Below, piece by piece: positions 1 to 9,600 of a stretch of 57,739 nucleotides of DNA. The stretch is from Planctomycetota bacterium (GTDB lineage: Bacteria > Planctomycetota > PUPC01 > JACPCR01). The stretch lies in contig JAQBXN010000040.1 in the NCBI GenBank assembly GCA_027625095.1, positions 1 through 57,739 of the forward strand, given 5' to 3'. The translations under genes were made by a program, and so were the position numbers. The notes under the pieces were generated by a model. It saw nothing but the letters and a program-made list of their open reading frames with translations. It ran no database searches and was not told where the DNA came from. The number at the start of each line of letters is the position of its first letter. The first letter of the stretch is position 1.

Positions 1-38
1 CCTGAACCTCCTCTAAATCCATGGTATGGAAATCAATC

Positions 39-68
39 TTGTGTTTTTGGCGTCCGTTCCTATATACT
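39..68 (+). promoter_or_regulatory. Possible sigma70-type promoter upstream of the beta-barrel gene
   Basis: TTGTGT (39-44) and TATACT (63-68) are separated by 18 bases, about 80 bases before the start of the outer-membrane protein gene. The match is partial and based on eye inspection only. Confidence 0.3.
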
Positions 69-74
69 GCGCCG

Positions 75-107
75 CCTTATCCCTCCCCGCTCTTCTCTGG
101 GATAAGG
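75..107 (+). other. Leader hairpin, 9-bp stem
   Basis: CCTTATCCC (75-83) is the exact reverse complement of GGGATAAGG (99-107), with a 15-base pyrimidine-rich loop. It lies between the putative promoter and the beta-barrel start codon. No T run follows, so it does not look like an intrinsic terminator. It could be a 5' UTR stability or control element, or a small dispersed palindrome. Confidence 0.45.
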
Positions 108-147
108 GCGCTATCAAGAAACGCAACCCGAACTAAGGATTTTGAAC

Positions 148-1161
148 ATGTCGAAGCTCTTTCAGAGACTTTCTCTGGCCGGTCTTACTGTTCTTTGCCT
201 GCAGGCCTCACACGCTGAAAATGCCGAGAATAAGTTGCTCGGCGAAGGAGGCAAGATCGACGATGCCGGGCAGAATCAGCTCAGCCGCAGCGCGCAGCTT
301 CATCAAGAAGAAGAGGCGAAGAAGAAAGAGAAATGGTGGAGCATAGACTTTCGTCTCTCCGCTGAATACGACACCAACGTCCGCCTGGATGATGATGCTG
401 CTCGCAAGGATGACGGGCGGCTCGTCTTCAACGGCACCGTCAAGGTAAATCTTCCGAGGTGGGGCGAAACGAACGGTTCCGTCTATTACAGTGTTTACCA
501 GGATGTTTATGATGAGCTTGATGAGTTCGACCTCGAAGGTCATACCCTCGGCATGAGCTTCAATCGGGCTCTCTCCCAGAATCTTTTCGCATTTGTGGAT
601 TACGCATTCGTTTATTTTTACTTTGATGATGAAGGCTATCTCCAGAGGCATACCCTTCGTCCATCTTTGTACTGGAATCAGTCGAACAATCTTGCCGGAC
701 TTTATCGAATGTCATGGGACAACAACGATTATCCGCAAGTGAGACAGCTTTCGGGTGACAATTGGTCTATCGCTGCAAGGGAATACTGGTATCTGGGTAT
801 GAACAAGCAGCGATATGTCTACGGCGAATACGCCCTGAACTACTACAAAGCAGTGGAGAATTTCGAAGCTTATGCAGGTCACAAATTCGCCTTCGGTGGC
901 GCATATCCCCTGCCTTATGACTTCGGTCTCAGCGCGGAGGTCGGTTACGCAAACAACACATATAAGGAAGGCGATCCTCGCTTCAGTAATATCTTTCGAA
1001 GCGATAACGTGGTACGCGGGAATGCCAGGTTGACCCGGCCCATTTATGGGGAGCTGTTGTCTGGGGCGCTATACTACAGATACACGCGTCAGCGTTCGTC
1101 GATTGGAGCACGTGACTATCTGGATCAGGTCATTGGCTTCGAGTTGAGTCTGAAATTCTGA
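148..1161 (+). CDS. Outer-membrane beta-barrel protein, function unknown
   Basis: A 337-residue protein with a clear signal peptide (about residues 1-23, hydrophobic LAGLTVLCL then cleavage near SHA-EN). A short charged, probably helical segment (about 25-60) follows. The rest alternates polar and aromatic residues in strand-like runs rich in Tyr, Phe and Trp and ends in a C-terminal Phe (LSLKF), the usual outer-membrane insertion signal. ATG 148 is preferred to the in-frame TTG at 142 because an AAGGA sequence lies about 8 bases upstream. It resembles the barrel part of DUF560/surface-assembly-modifier-like proteins, but that assignment is only a guess. It is followed 81 bases later by the FecR gene, and a strong terminator closes the pair, so the two are probably co-transcribed. 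Confidence 0.8.
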   Translation: MSKLFQRLSLAGLTVLCLQASHAENAENKLLGEGGKIDDAGQNQLSRSAQLHQEEEAKKKEKWWSIDFRLSAEYDTNVRLDDDAARKDDGRLVFNGTVKVNLPRWGETNGSVYYSVYQDVYDELDEFDLEGHTLGMSFNRALSQNLFAFVDYAFVYFYFDDEGYLQRHTLRPSLYWNQSNNLAGLYRMSWDNNDYPQVRQLSGDNWSIAAREYWYLGMNKQRYVYGEYALNYYKAVENFEAYAGHKFAFGGAYPLPYDFGLSAEVGYANNTYKEGDPRFSNIFRSDNVVRGNARLTRPIYGELLSGALYYRYTRQRSSIGARDYLDQVIGFELSLKF

Positions 1162-1242
1162 GTGTTGACTTGCCCAGTCCCTGGAGCAGAGTATTCAAGG
1201 CCGGGCCGAACCTGGCATTAGATCTATTGAGAGGATTTTAAT

Positions 1243-2178
1243 ATGTCTTACCGCCTTTTTTCAGGCGTCTGTGCTTTTACACTTGCATGCGCCGGCCTCT
1301 TTGCGGAGTCCGGCGGGACTGTTTTTGATTTGGGGCCTCCTGTGACTCAGAATGGCCAACCATCCAAGAAAACAGATTCCGTGAAGGAAGGTGATAAGTT
1401 CGTCACCGGCGGCGCCGGCTCCTTTGTGCAAATCAATTTCTTGGATAACAGCACAGTCAAACTGGGCCCCAACAGTGACCTCACAATCGACCAGAACCGC
1501 CAGGAGACCAAGCTTGTAGGTCTCTTCAACAAAAAGCCCATGCTCATCAACCGATCCGTCCTGACGCTGAACAACGGGAATGCATTGATCAATGTTAAAG
1601 GCTTCAAGCAGACTCAATCCAGCTTTGAAGTGCGAACCCCGACTGCGGTCGCCGGTGTCCGTGGAACTCGTTTCATGGTTGTCGTCACCCCGCCAACATT
1701 AGATGCACCCGCGAAAACGGAGGTTTTCGTTTTCGAAGGAAGGGTCGAGTATTCGGTGCCCACCATTAACAGATCGACGACCATCCGTAAGAACAAGAAT
1801 GCAGGAAATTCCGGAGCCAAAGGAGAACCATCAAAGCCAAAGGAGACCTCTGCAGAACAAAAACAGAACCTCCAGGAGCGTACAGAAGCAAAAGAGGCTG
1901 AAATAGGTGAAGATAAGAAGAAAGATGAAGGAGGCTCGGTGGCCGGAAGAGACAAAACCGAGCCCAAAAAAGAAGAAAAGAAAGAGCCAGCACAACAAGA
2001 ACCGCGGAAAGCTACTCTGGATGAGGTGAAGAAAATTCAACAAGTTATCAAGGAACAAAGACCCAAGGCGACCATCGATGAAGTGCGGAATGACGCAAAT
2101 CCGATCGAAACAGGGATTGTTCCCGCCGATGCGAAACCAGCCCTGCCGAAACCCCCTGATCCGCCAGCCAATCAGTAA
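1243..2178 (+). CDS. Exported FecR-domain protein with charged C-terminal tail
   Basis: A 311-residue protein. Residues 1-22 form a signal peptide. Residues about 45-170 carry the FecR beta-repeat pattern (VKEGDKFVTG, then a segment ending in TAVAGVRGTRFMV, the family hallmark). Residues about 180-311 are low-complexity Lys/Glu/Pro-rich and probably disordered. The start is supported by AGAGGA about 9 bases upstream of ATG 1243. Classical FecR regulates TonB receptors with an ECF sigma factor, but no sigma factor or receptor is near and there is no TM anchor. The periplasmic FecR domain here more likely works with the neighbouring barrel or surface structure. The domain call is firm; the role is inference. 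Confidence 0.88.
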   Translation: MSYRLFSGVCAFTLACAGLFAESGGTVFDLGPPVTQNGQPSKKTDSVKEGDKFVTGGAGSFVQINFLDNSTVKLGPNSDLTIDQNRQETKLVGLFNKKPMLINRSVLTLNNGNALINVKGFKQTQSSFEVRTPTAVAGVRGTRFMVVVTPPTLDAPAKTEVFVFEGRVEYSVPTINRSTTIRKNKNAGNSGAKGEPSKPKETSAEQKQNLQERTEAKEAEIGEDKKKDEGGSVAGRDKTEPKKEEKKEPAQQEPRKATLDEVKKIQQVIKEQRPKATIDEVRNDANPIETGIVPADAKPALPKPPDPPANQ

Positions 2179-2203
2179 GAGTAGATTGCCGTCCGATTCT
2201 TAG

Positions 2204-2243
2204 AAACGCTGGCCAACATATAAGTTGGCCAGCGTTTTCTTTT
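2204..2243 (+). terminator. Rho-independent terminator after the FecR gene
   Basis: A perfect 14-bp inverted repeat, AAACGCTGGCCAAC (2204-2217) and GTTGGCCAGCGTTT (2224-2237), encloses the loop ATATAA and runs into TTTTCTTTT. It separates the barrel/FecR unit from the AsmA-like gene. Confidence 0.93.
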
Positions 2244-2291
2244 AACAGCCCCACGGTATACCGATGGCCCCAGCGGCACTCGTGATGAGCC

Positions 2292-5012
2292 ATGACAGAA
2301 CAAACGGTACAACCGAAATCGCGCAAGAAACTTCTGATAATTCTGAGTGCTGTGGCGATCGCTTTCCCCCTGGTTGCCCGACTTTTCGTGTTGCCCGGTG
2401 TGCTGGACTCGGATTGGGTGAAGGCAGAGATTAAACGAACCCTGCCGTTCCCTGTGGAGATTGGCAAGATCACGGGCGAGGGCCTGAGCGGGCTGGTTTT
2501 ACACATTCATGAAATTGTAATTCCTTCACCTGAAGGATTTTCCGGTGACTGCGTGCGCATCAAGGACTTGACCGTCGACGTTTCTTTGAGTGCTCTCGCA
2601 CGCAATGACGTTCGCCTCTATCGCCTGGACGCCGCCTCAATCAAGCTGAGCCTGGAACTGAATCAGGATGGCAACCTGAACTTAGATTCTTTGCTGGCAC
2701 GAGCGAAGCAACCTGGACAGAAATTCATTGCCCGGGGCGACATTCTAGTCGCTGCTTCGCCCTCGCCGGTATTGAAGATTTCGTATCTGAATGTTCTGGT
2801 TCGTAAGCTCGATATCATCCTGAAGACACCAGATGGTGTTGCTGCGGAATTTGAGGACCTGAGCCTGAAGGCAAATCTCGGCGAGCCAGACCAATGGACG
2901 GAAATCTCGATGAATTCGGTTGAGGGCAGCACCACTGGCATCCAAGTCAGAGGTCGGCAGCAGCTCAAGTTTGAACGTCAGGCAGTGGTTCTCGGGGAAG
3001 GCAAATACAGCGCAGAATTCACCCATCTGAACGCCAAGGCTATCGCCAGGGCGTTTCACCAGAATTTGCCGGATGAGTTCGAATCGGTGGCTCTCAATCT
3101 GGAAGGAAATCTAGGAGATGAATCGGAATGGCAAGCCAAAGCATCGGCAGGAACGTTTTCGGTGAATGGCACATGCTTGGTGAGGTCCGCAGACAGTCGG
3201 ACGACCGGGAAAAGTTCTTGGGTCATCAAGAGCCCATATTCGTCAAAGCCCCTGAACCTGGATTTTGAGGCCAGCACGGACAATCCAGCGCGGCTCATCA
3301 AGATTGATAATCTGATCCTCGGTATGAAGGACACCCCGGTCGGGCTCTCAGTCCAGGGCAGCATATCAGACCTTACTACCACTCCGAAGGCTGCCGGAGA
3401 AATATCGATCAGTATCCATCAAACCTGGTTCGAGACTGTCGCTTCCTTGCTTCGGTCCTACTTGCCAGACGTCCAATTGGAAAAAGTTCTCACTCGAAAG
3501 CTGATGTTCGAGGCGACGCAGGAGTCCGTTTCATTGAAAGGCCGGATTTCACTTTTTGGCCTTATGGACTTTGATACCTGGGTCCAATTCAAGCCCGCAG
3601 ATGAAGTGATTGAACTCAAATACCTTAAGGGGAAATTCCAAGGGAGCGCGAGTATCGAGCTGGCAGGCAATTTCTCGCCCCCCAAGAAAGCCGGCGATCT
3701 TGATATCAGTGTCCAGGCCCCCCTCGTTATGCTTTCGCCGCTTTTGCCTTTATCCGGCCTGCCGCTGTCGACAGGCACGACCCTCAGCGGCCAGTTGGAC
3801 ACAATGCAGAAACTGACATTCAGCCAGAATGCCTTCTCCCTTGCCGGGAATTCCCGGCTGACGAACGGTGGAATGAAGATCGCGTATGTCATACCGATCA
3901 CCATTGGGACTGCCCTTCTGGAAAACAGCTTCCGCATCGAACCCTCATCAAAAAAAATCGAATTGAAAAAACTGTCCCTGACTTCAACAGACCAATCACT
4001 TCCACTGAACCTGGAGGGTCAAGGTTGGTACGAGGCAGGCCGCGTGCAGTTCGCAACTTCGGCCATGCTGCATTTAGGCCGGATTGACAAGCAATTCGGC
4101 GCGTGGACTCGCCTGATGTTTCCGGAAGTCTCCTTTGCCGGCCATGCAGCCTTCAACAGCAGAATTACGGGCGCCATCCAATCCCCTTCCATCACCGGCA
4201 ATCTCGATCTTGGCCCGGCAGGTTTTTCAGTTGGGTCGCTCTTCAGCAAAACGCCGGGCGAGCCGCTGAACTGTCTCCTCAGTGGCGGGATCGAAGAGCA
4301 CAAAGGCGAGCTGGTGTTGGAAAACAACGTAGGGGAGATTAAGCGCCGACTGATTGTCCGTTACCTCCAGAATGCCCCATCCAACTATTCCATCTCGCTG
4401 GACCTGGATCGCAAGAATCGCAAGCTGCCCTTCCTGCATTCAACGATGCTGGATGCACCCGTACAACTCCAGAGCGATTTTAATTTCATCAAGACGCCCT
4501 TGGCCCCCAGGCAGGTTTGGTCGAGCACAATCATGCAGACGGAAGTTAGCGCACAATCGGGCCTTCTTACCGGAATAGATTCCCTCCCACCCCTCGCGGC
4601 TATTCTGAAGTGCCTTGCTGGGGTCACGAAGCGCAAAATCGGGGCCATCGAAATTGCGTCCCTCGAGGTCAGATTTGAGAAGGGGGAGACAACCCTTGAG
4701 TTGCAAGCGTTCAAGCTCGATACCATCGGCTTCATCGACCTTGACGGAAAGGGCATGGTGGACCTGGCAAAGGAAGAAACATCTATAAAGCTCAATATCC
4801 GTCCGGACCTGGATTGGCTGAATGCATTACCAGCCGATCTGCGGTCGGCAAGCTGGAATGACTGGCAGGTCGTGGTTACCGGCCAATGGAATTCGCCAGG
4901 ACTGGAATTCAGAGGCTTTCCAGCACCGCTATTGAAAGCCATTCAGGAGCAAGAGGACAAATCACGAGAAACCGCACCGGGCCTTCCCCCCTCTGTCCCT
5001 CCCGGCCAATAA
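2292..5012 (+). CDS. Giant AsmA/TamB-like envelope protein
   Basis: A 906-residue protein with an N-terminal signal anchor (residues about 13-34, hydrophobic after a KSRKK cluster) and a long region dominated by short beta-strands and repeated phrases such as LDLDSLLARAK, VQGSISDLTT and DLDGKGMVDL. These are typical of the AsmA/DUF748/TamB group of bridge-like inner-membrane proteins that span the periplasm. The C-terminus is Pro/Gln/Glu-rich. In characterised relatives the beta-rich groove moves lipids or helps outer-membrane assembly. No catalytic motif is visible. It lies directly after a terminator, so it should have its own promoter, and is followed by two small membrane-anchored proteins on the same strand. 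Assignment is by overall architecture, so the subfamily is uncertain. Confidence 0.7.
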   Translation: MTEQTVQPKSRKKLLIILSAVAIAFPLVARLFVLPGVLDSDWVKAEIKRTLPFPVEIGKITGEGLSGLVLHIHEIVIPSPEGFSGDCVRIKDLTVDVSLSALARNDVRLYRLDAASIKLSLELNQDGNLNLDSLLARAKQPGQKFIARGDILVAASPSPVLKISYLNVLVRKLDIILKTPDGVAAEFEDLSLKANLGEPDQWTEISMNSVEGSTTGIQVRGRQQLKFERQAVVLGEGKYSAEFTHLNAKAIARAFHQNLPDEFESVALNLEGNLGDESEWQAKASAGTFSVNGTCLVRSADSRTTGKSSWVIKSPYSSKPLNLDFEASTDNPARLIKIDNLILGMKDTPVGLSVQGSISDLTTTPKAAGEISISIHQTWFETVASLLRSYLPDVQLEKVLTRKLMFEATQESVSLKGRISLFGLMDFDTWVQFKPADEVIELKYLKGKFQGSASIELAGNFSPPKKAGDLDISVQAPLVMLSPLLPLSGLPLSTGTTLSGQLDTMQKLTFSQNAFSLAGNSRLTNGGMKIAYVIPITIGTALLENSFRIEPSSKKIELKKLSLTSTDQSLPLNLEGQGWYEAGRVQFATSAMLHLGRIDKQFGAWTRLMFPEVSFAGHAAFNSRITGAIQSPSITGNLDLGPAGFSVGSLFSKTPGEPLNCLLSGGIEEHKGELVLENNVGEIKRRLIVRYLQNAPSNYSISLDLDRKNRKLPFLHSTMLDAPVQLQSDFNFIKTPLAPRQVWSSTIMQTEVSAQSGLLTGIDSLPPLAAILKCLAGVTKRKIGAIEIASLEVRFEKGETTLELQAFKLDTIGFIDLDGKGMVDLAKEETSIKLNIRPDLDWLNALPADLRSASWNDWQVVVTGQWNSPGLEFRGFPAPLLKAIQEQEDKSRETAPGLPPSVPPGQ

Positions 5013-5061
5013 TCACAACCGGAGTGGAATTCTCTCGGGGTGCGGCGCACAATCACCTGGA

Positions 5062-5901
5062 GTGATTGATATCAAAAGCAATCGAAACATGCCCCAAAAG
5101 TTACTCATCGCCATCATATGTTCTGAGATACTCCTGACGGGGGTGTTTTTCATCTGGCGCGATATGAATAAAACCAGAGGGGAGCAGCAGCTAAATCGGC
5201 ATGTAAGCCAATACGTGCATGCTGCGGCAGATTCGGAACAGAGGAAACAGACACCCGCTGAAGCAACCGAAGCCATCTTCAATCTGCGCATGGCACAGTC
5301 ATGGAATCCGGGCGACACCAATTACGGGGCCCGCATCCCAAAACACGAGGCTTTGCTCTTACGCACCCTTGGCTCACAGGAAGGTCGACCTGTAGCGGAG
5401 CGTATTGAGAAACTCAAGAAATCGTTGGAGATAGAAGATTCCCCCTCAGTTCGGACCATGTTGAACGAGTTCGATGCCATCCATGCTGCACGCGAGCTCC
5501 ACCCCGGCACCCCCCTGAGCCAGCAGTACAAAATCATTACCGAGGCATTGCAGGTCAGATCTGACGAAAAGCTTCAGGCGCGTCTTGGCATGATGGTTGC
5601 CCGCGTCCGGGTCCGAATGGCCCTGGAAGAACTCGACAGCATCCCACAGATAGCGGACAGGAAGGAAATACTCCAGGCTTTTCTGGCTCTGCGTGAATCA
5701 TTCCGGAACAGACCCATCGATGAAAATACAGTTCTAACAGTCGAGGGATCGATGGAACGAGTGGATGAGGTGGAACAGGCCAGCCGCGCTTCTGGAGGCG
5801 TTCCGACTGGCGAGGGCCCTGAACAGGAACAGGCCCTGCTCGACCAGTTGGAACGAATGATCCTTTTAGAGCTGCGAAAAGCAGAAACAGCCGTGGAATA
5901 A
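5062..5901 (+). CDS. Membrane-anchored helical protein, unknown
   Basis: A 279-residue frame opening at GTG 5062; ATG 5089 (270 residues) is the alternative. Its N-terminus has one transmembrane segment (about LLIAIICSEILLTGVFFIW), followed by an almost entirely helical, charged soluble region that could hold TPR-like hairpins (LRMAQSWNPGD, EALQVRSDEKLQARLG). I do not recognise a family. A GGAG precedes GTG 5062 too closely to be ideal, so the start is unsettled. It lies 49 bases after the AsmA-like gene and 150 bases before the coiled-coil gene, on the same strand, suggesting one unit with them. Confidence 0.6.
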   Translation: MIDIKSNRNMPQKLLIAIICSEILLTGVFFIWRDMNKTRGEQQLNRHVSQYVHAAADSEQRKQTPAEATEAIFNLRMAQSWNPGDTNYGARIPKHEALLLRTLGSQEGRPVAERIEKLKKSLEIEDSPSVRTMLNEFDAIHAARELHPGTPLSQQYKIITEALQVRSDEKLQARLGMMVARVRVRMALEELDSIPQIADRKEILQAFLALRESFRNRPIDENTVLTVEGSMERVDEVEQASRASGGVPTGEGPEQEQALLDQLERMILLELRKAETAVE

Positions 5902-6051
5902 CCGTTCAAGGGAGGCTCAATGATTGATCCTCGCTGTATTTTGAAGTAGTTAATGGGGGGAAATAGAAGGAATAGACGGCTACAACAGAGCAAAAGGACG
6001 GCTTTGCAGATCGATTGTGCTAACGGAACTATCCTTAGAGAGGATTTATAA

Positions 6052-6558
6052 ATGCCACCAGTTCTTACAGAACCTTTTGCTATCGGGCTTTACCTGGGCC
6101 TCGTCATTGCGTGCATCGTCTGGGCCAAATTTCTGCTTAAACTCAGAGAGTCAGGGAAAGAGCTTAAGAAGCTCAAGCAGCATTTGCAGACTCAGTTGGA
6201 TCTGGAGGCGGAATCCAAAGAGACCCGCAAACAGGACATCGAAAAACTCAAGAAAGAAAACGAAAATATGCGAATCACCCTGGCCAACTTGAGCCAGAAA
6301 CCTGAAAAAGCAGAGATTCGCCAATTTTATGTTTACCAGAAGGCAATTGATCTCATGTTTGAGCGCGCCCCTGGTTTCGCCCCCGCCTGGCAGAACACAT
6401 TGAAGGAAGCCGAAGGAAGCGTCCAGGATGCCGAACATGGTATCGTGCCGTTGATGAAACGGGTGTTTGCATCTCCCTTCAAGACCAAGGCATTACCGGC
6501 AAGAAAAGAAGAAGAGGAACCAACTGAGGAGAACGCGGAAACTTCTGAAGCAACCTAG
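6052..6558 (+). CDS. Small single-pass membrane protein with coiled coil
   Basis: A 168-residue protein. Residues about 9-29 are a transmembrane helix (AIGLYLGLVIACIVWAKFLL), and residues about 32-95 form a Lys/Glu/Leu coiled coil. A short globular helical part follows, and then an acidic tail with runs of Glu. AGAGGA lies about 9 bases upstream of ATG 6052. No family is recognised. The layout (short periplasmic N-terminus, long cytoplasmic coiled coil) suits a membrane-tethered adaptor. It is the last gene before a strong terminator. Confidence 0.65.
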   Translation: MPPVLTEPFAIGLYLGLVIACIVWAKFLLKLRESGKELKKLKQHLQTQLDLEAESKETRKQDIEKLKKENENMRITLANLSQKPEKAEIRQFYVYQKAIDLMFERAPGFAPAWQNTLKEAEGSVQDAEHGIVPLMKRVFASPFKTKALPARKEEEEPTEENAETSEAT

Positions 6559-6577
6559 CAAAACAAATTGTCGTGAT

Positions 6578-6629
6578 CACGGATTGTCTGCCGCTTACTC
6601 GGGCTGCTGGCAATCCGTGCTTTTGTTTT
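6578..6629 (+). terminator. Rho-independent terminator after the coiled-coil gene
   Basis: CACGGATTG (6578-6586) pairs perfectly with CAATCCGTG (6611-6619). An inner CCG/CGG helix further closes the loop, and TTTTGTTTT follows at 6621-6629. An upstream A-rich stretch could extend the stem. It sets the CHAT gene apart as its own unit. Confidence 0.85.
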
Positions 6630-6669
6630 AAAGCCCAGCAGAATCCCGGAATGACGCAGTACGTATTTC

Positions 6670-9600
6670 ATGCTATGTGATACGTCTCATGTCAGAAGCT
6701 GTATCCCTGTGAACGAACTCCGAATTAATATCTCTGGCGAATTCGCACGAGTCCGGCTCTCTCGTGAAGGCCGCCCGGACAAAGAGCAACTAGTGCCATT
6801 CAACTTCAGGCAATCCGCGGAAGAAAAAGAGCTAATCCGCTGGTATTGGGAGGAGTTTGCTTTCTGTGCGATGGAGCAGGAACGGCAAAAGGCGACAGAG
6901 GCCGCGGCGCTGTTGGAACTTACCGGCAAGCGGATCACAACCGCCCTTATCAAAGACCCCGCCATCCTGGATCTTTTCGTGGAAGTCTCACGCAATCCCG
7001 CGGTAAGCCGCATTCTCGTCGAAGCAGACGGTCCGGCCTCCGAACTGCCCTGGGAGCTTATGGCTCATGAGAACCAGCAGGATTGGTTGCCCGATCAGAT
7101 AGAGTTCGTCCGATGTACTGGCCATGAAGAACCCACTGTTGCTGATGATCCCGGGCTGATAGCCAGCCTTAACATCCTGCATATCTGCCCCCCCTCATCG
7201 CCCCCCTTTCAACCGGTCATTCGTCATCTTCTGGAAGCATTCCGGCCGCACCGGAAATTCCTCAAGATCAGAACACTTCGCCCTGCCACTTTCGACAAAT
7301 TGCGGGTGAGCCTCGGCTCAGATGAAGAATACTTTCATCTCATCCACTTCGAGTGCGCGGACCAGCATGACATCCTGCCGCGAGGCAGTTCGTCCAAGCA
7401 AGTCGAAACATCTGAGCTGGTCGAGCTGCTCCTGGCCCACCAGATTTCTAATGCCATCATCAGCGCAGCCCGCCCAGGCATGTGTGAGCCCGTTTGTGCC
7501 TGGTCCGATGCCATGTGCAGTGCAGGAATGTACTCCGTCGTGGCGCAACCTTTTGCTATTGATCCGCACATGAGCAGCATGCAGTGGACGGTGTTTTACA
7601 AAGCTCTTTTCAACGGCGAGAGCATGAGCCGGGCCGTGTTGTCAGCCAGGCAATTCGGGCAGCGATGCCGAACTCGAAGGACTGCTTACGGCGAGGTCGA
7701 AATTCTGGATTGGCCGTCACTCCGTTACTTTGAATCGCGCCCCGTCGCCCTGAGCCAGCCAAGGGTAGAAGGTCAGCTTAAGCTCGAGGCCGAGCCTCCT
7801 GGGCATATGCAGGCATCGGCGCGCATCGAGGGGGGGTTACCGGCCATACCGGAGCAGGGGTTTGTCGCCCGGGATTCGGAGGTAATGCAGATTTTGGATC
7901 ATTTGCGGGCTCGGCCAGCAATGTTGATTCATGCGGTTACCGGCACGGGGAAGACGACCCTTGCCGGTGGCATCCTCCGTTTCTGGGCCGAGAACCAAGG
8001 GCCTGGCCTGTGCCTCTATTTTTCGTTCGCCAGCTATCAGCCCCTGGGCCACATCTGTGATCGCATCGGACAGGTGTTTACCAAACTACTCGATGCACAG
8101 GGGGTGAACTGGAATCTGCTGAAGGTATCAGAGCAGAGAACTGCCGCCCGGCAACTGCTGAGACAGAGCCCCTGCCTCATGATTTGGGATGATTTTCAAC
8201 ATGTGCACGCGGAAGACTCGAATTGGACAACAGACGAACACGATGAACTGCTCGAATTCATCAGCGGATTGAAAGGCGGCCTTGCAAGGTTGCTGATTTT
8301 GAGCTCCCACTCTGAACAATGGATGGGGGACGACCTCCCTCGCCACGCACTCGAAGGGCTCGACCCTCGCTCGTCCGAGACCATGCTTCGGGCAAATCTG
8401 GCGGGTGCATCCATCCCTCTCTCCCCCGGGCATCACCAGGCGGAACTTCAGAATCTGCTGGAATACCTTCTGAGAAATCCTCTTGCTTTACGTTCCATCC
8501 TCGCCCTCATCGTTGCCGGGCTCGATTCGCAAAGGATATTCGAAATCCTTCGAGAATTTGAAGCAACATTTGCTTCGAAAAATTCAATCTCAGGACGTGA
8601 AGCTTACGTCCTCGCGGCGCTCCAGTTGGGCCTTGCCCGAATAGACCCCGATCTGGGTCAGCGTCTCATCATACTGGCACGTTTTCAGCGGTTCGCTGAT
8701 GCCGAAGTGCTCGCCTTTCTGTGTGAGGATGAAGCCACCCCGAACTTTGTGAAAGCCAGGAGCGAGGAGCAATGGACCAAAGACCTCGTGGCGCTCACCC
8801 ACCTCGGCCTTGCGGCGAGTGCCGGGCCCGGCATGTATGCCCTCTCTTCATCCATTACCTGGTATGTCCGCGGTGCGATGAACGAGCTTTTTGAAAGTAA
8901 CAGGACCGCCATTGAATCAGCGTTTACCGAAACCTATGGCCAACTCGGAATCTTCTACGATCTCCGGTACCACGAAGCTCCAGAAGTGGTGATGTCTCTA
9001 CTTACGAAGGAGGAATCAAATTTTCTCCACGCACTCTATCTGTCTTTACGCCTTAAGAATTGGCAGGCAGTCCAGGGCCTTCTCAAATCGCTATGCAATC
9101 TCATGCGTGGGGGCAATCGTTTCGCCGAGTGGTATCGCCTCATTGACCAACTCTCCCATATTGTGTCTACAGGCTTGGGTACTCCCATCAAAGGGACTGA
9201 ATCCCTGTGGGTGACTGTGAGACAATTCCAGGCTCGGAACTCACAAGAGAAGGGCAACCTCGCACAGGCGGAATCCATCTACCTGTTGCTGAAAAATCAC
9301 GTCGAGCTCATCGCGGGAGGCTGGCAGGATGAGGAGGAATTGTCCTCGAAACAGCAGGAGGCTCTGCCGGAACTCGCCGCCACAGTGCAGAAACTCGGAG
9401 AATTCGCGATTGAACGAAACGACTATCCGGAGGCAGACCTGAGATACTTACAGGCACTCGTTATGTGCGAAAGGCTGGGCGATATCGCCGGCAAGGCAGC
9501 CGCCATGTATCAATTGGGTCGCGTATGTATATTGAAGAACGAGCTGGAGGAAGCCACACGCTGGTACCAACAGGTACTGCCCATCTGGGATGTGCTGGAT

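Noticed and set aside
208..651. 147-residue minus-strand frame inside the beta-barrel gene
   Set aside because: Shadow of the forward gene; the forward product has signal peptide, barrel pattern and terminal Phe.
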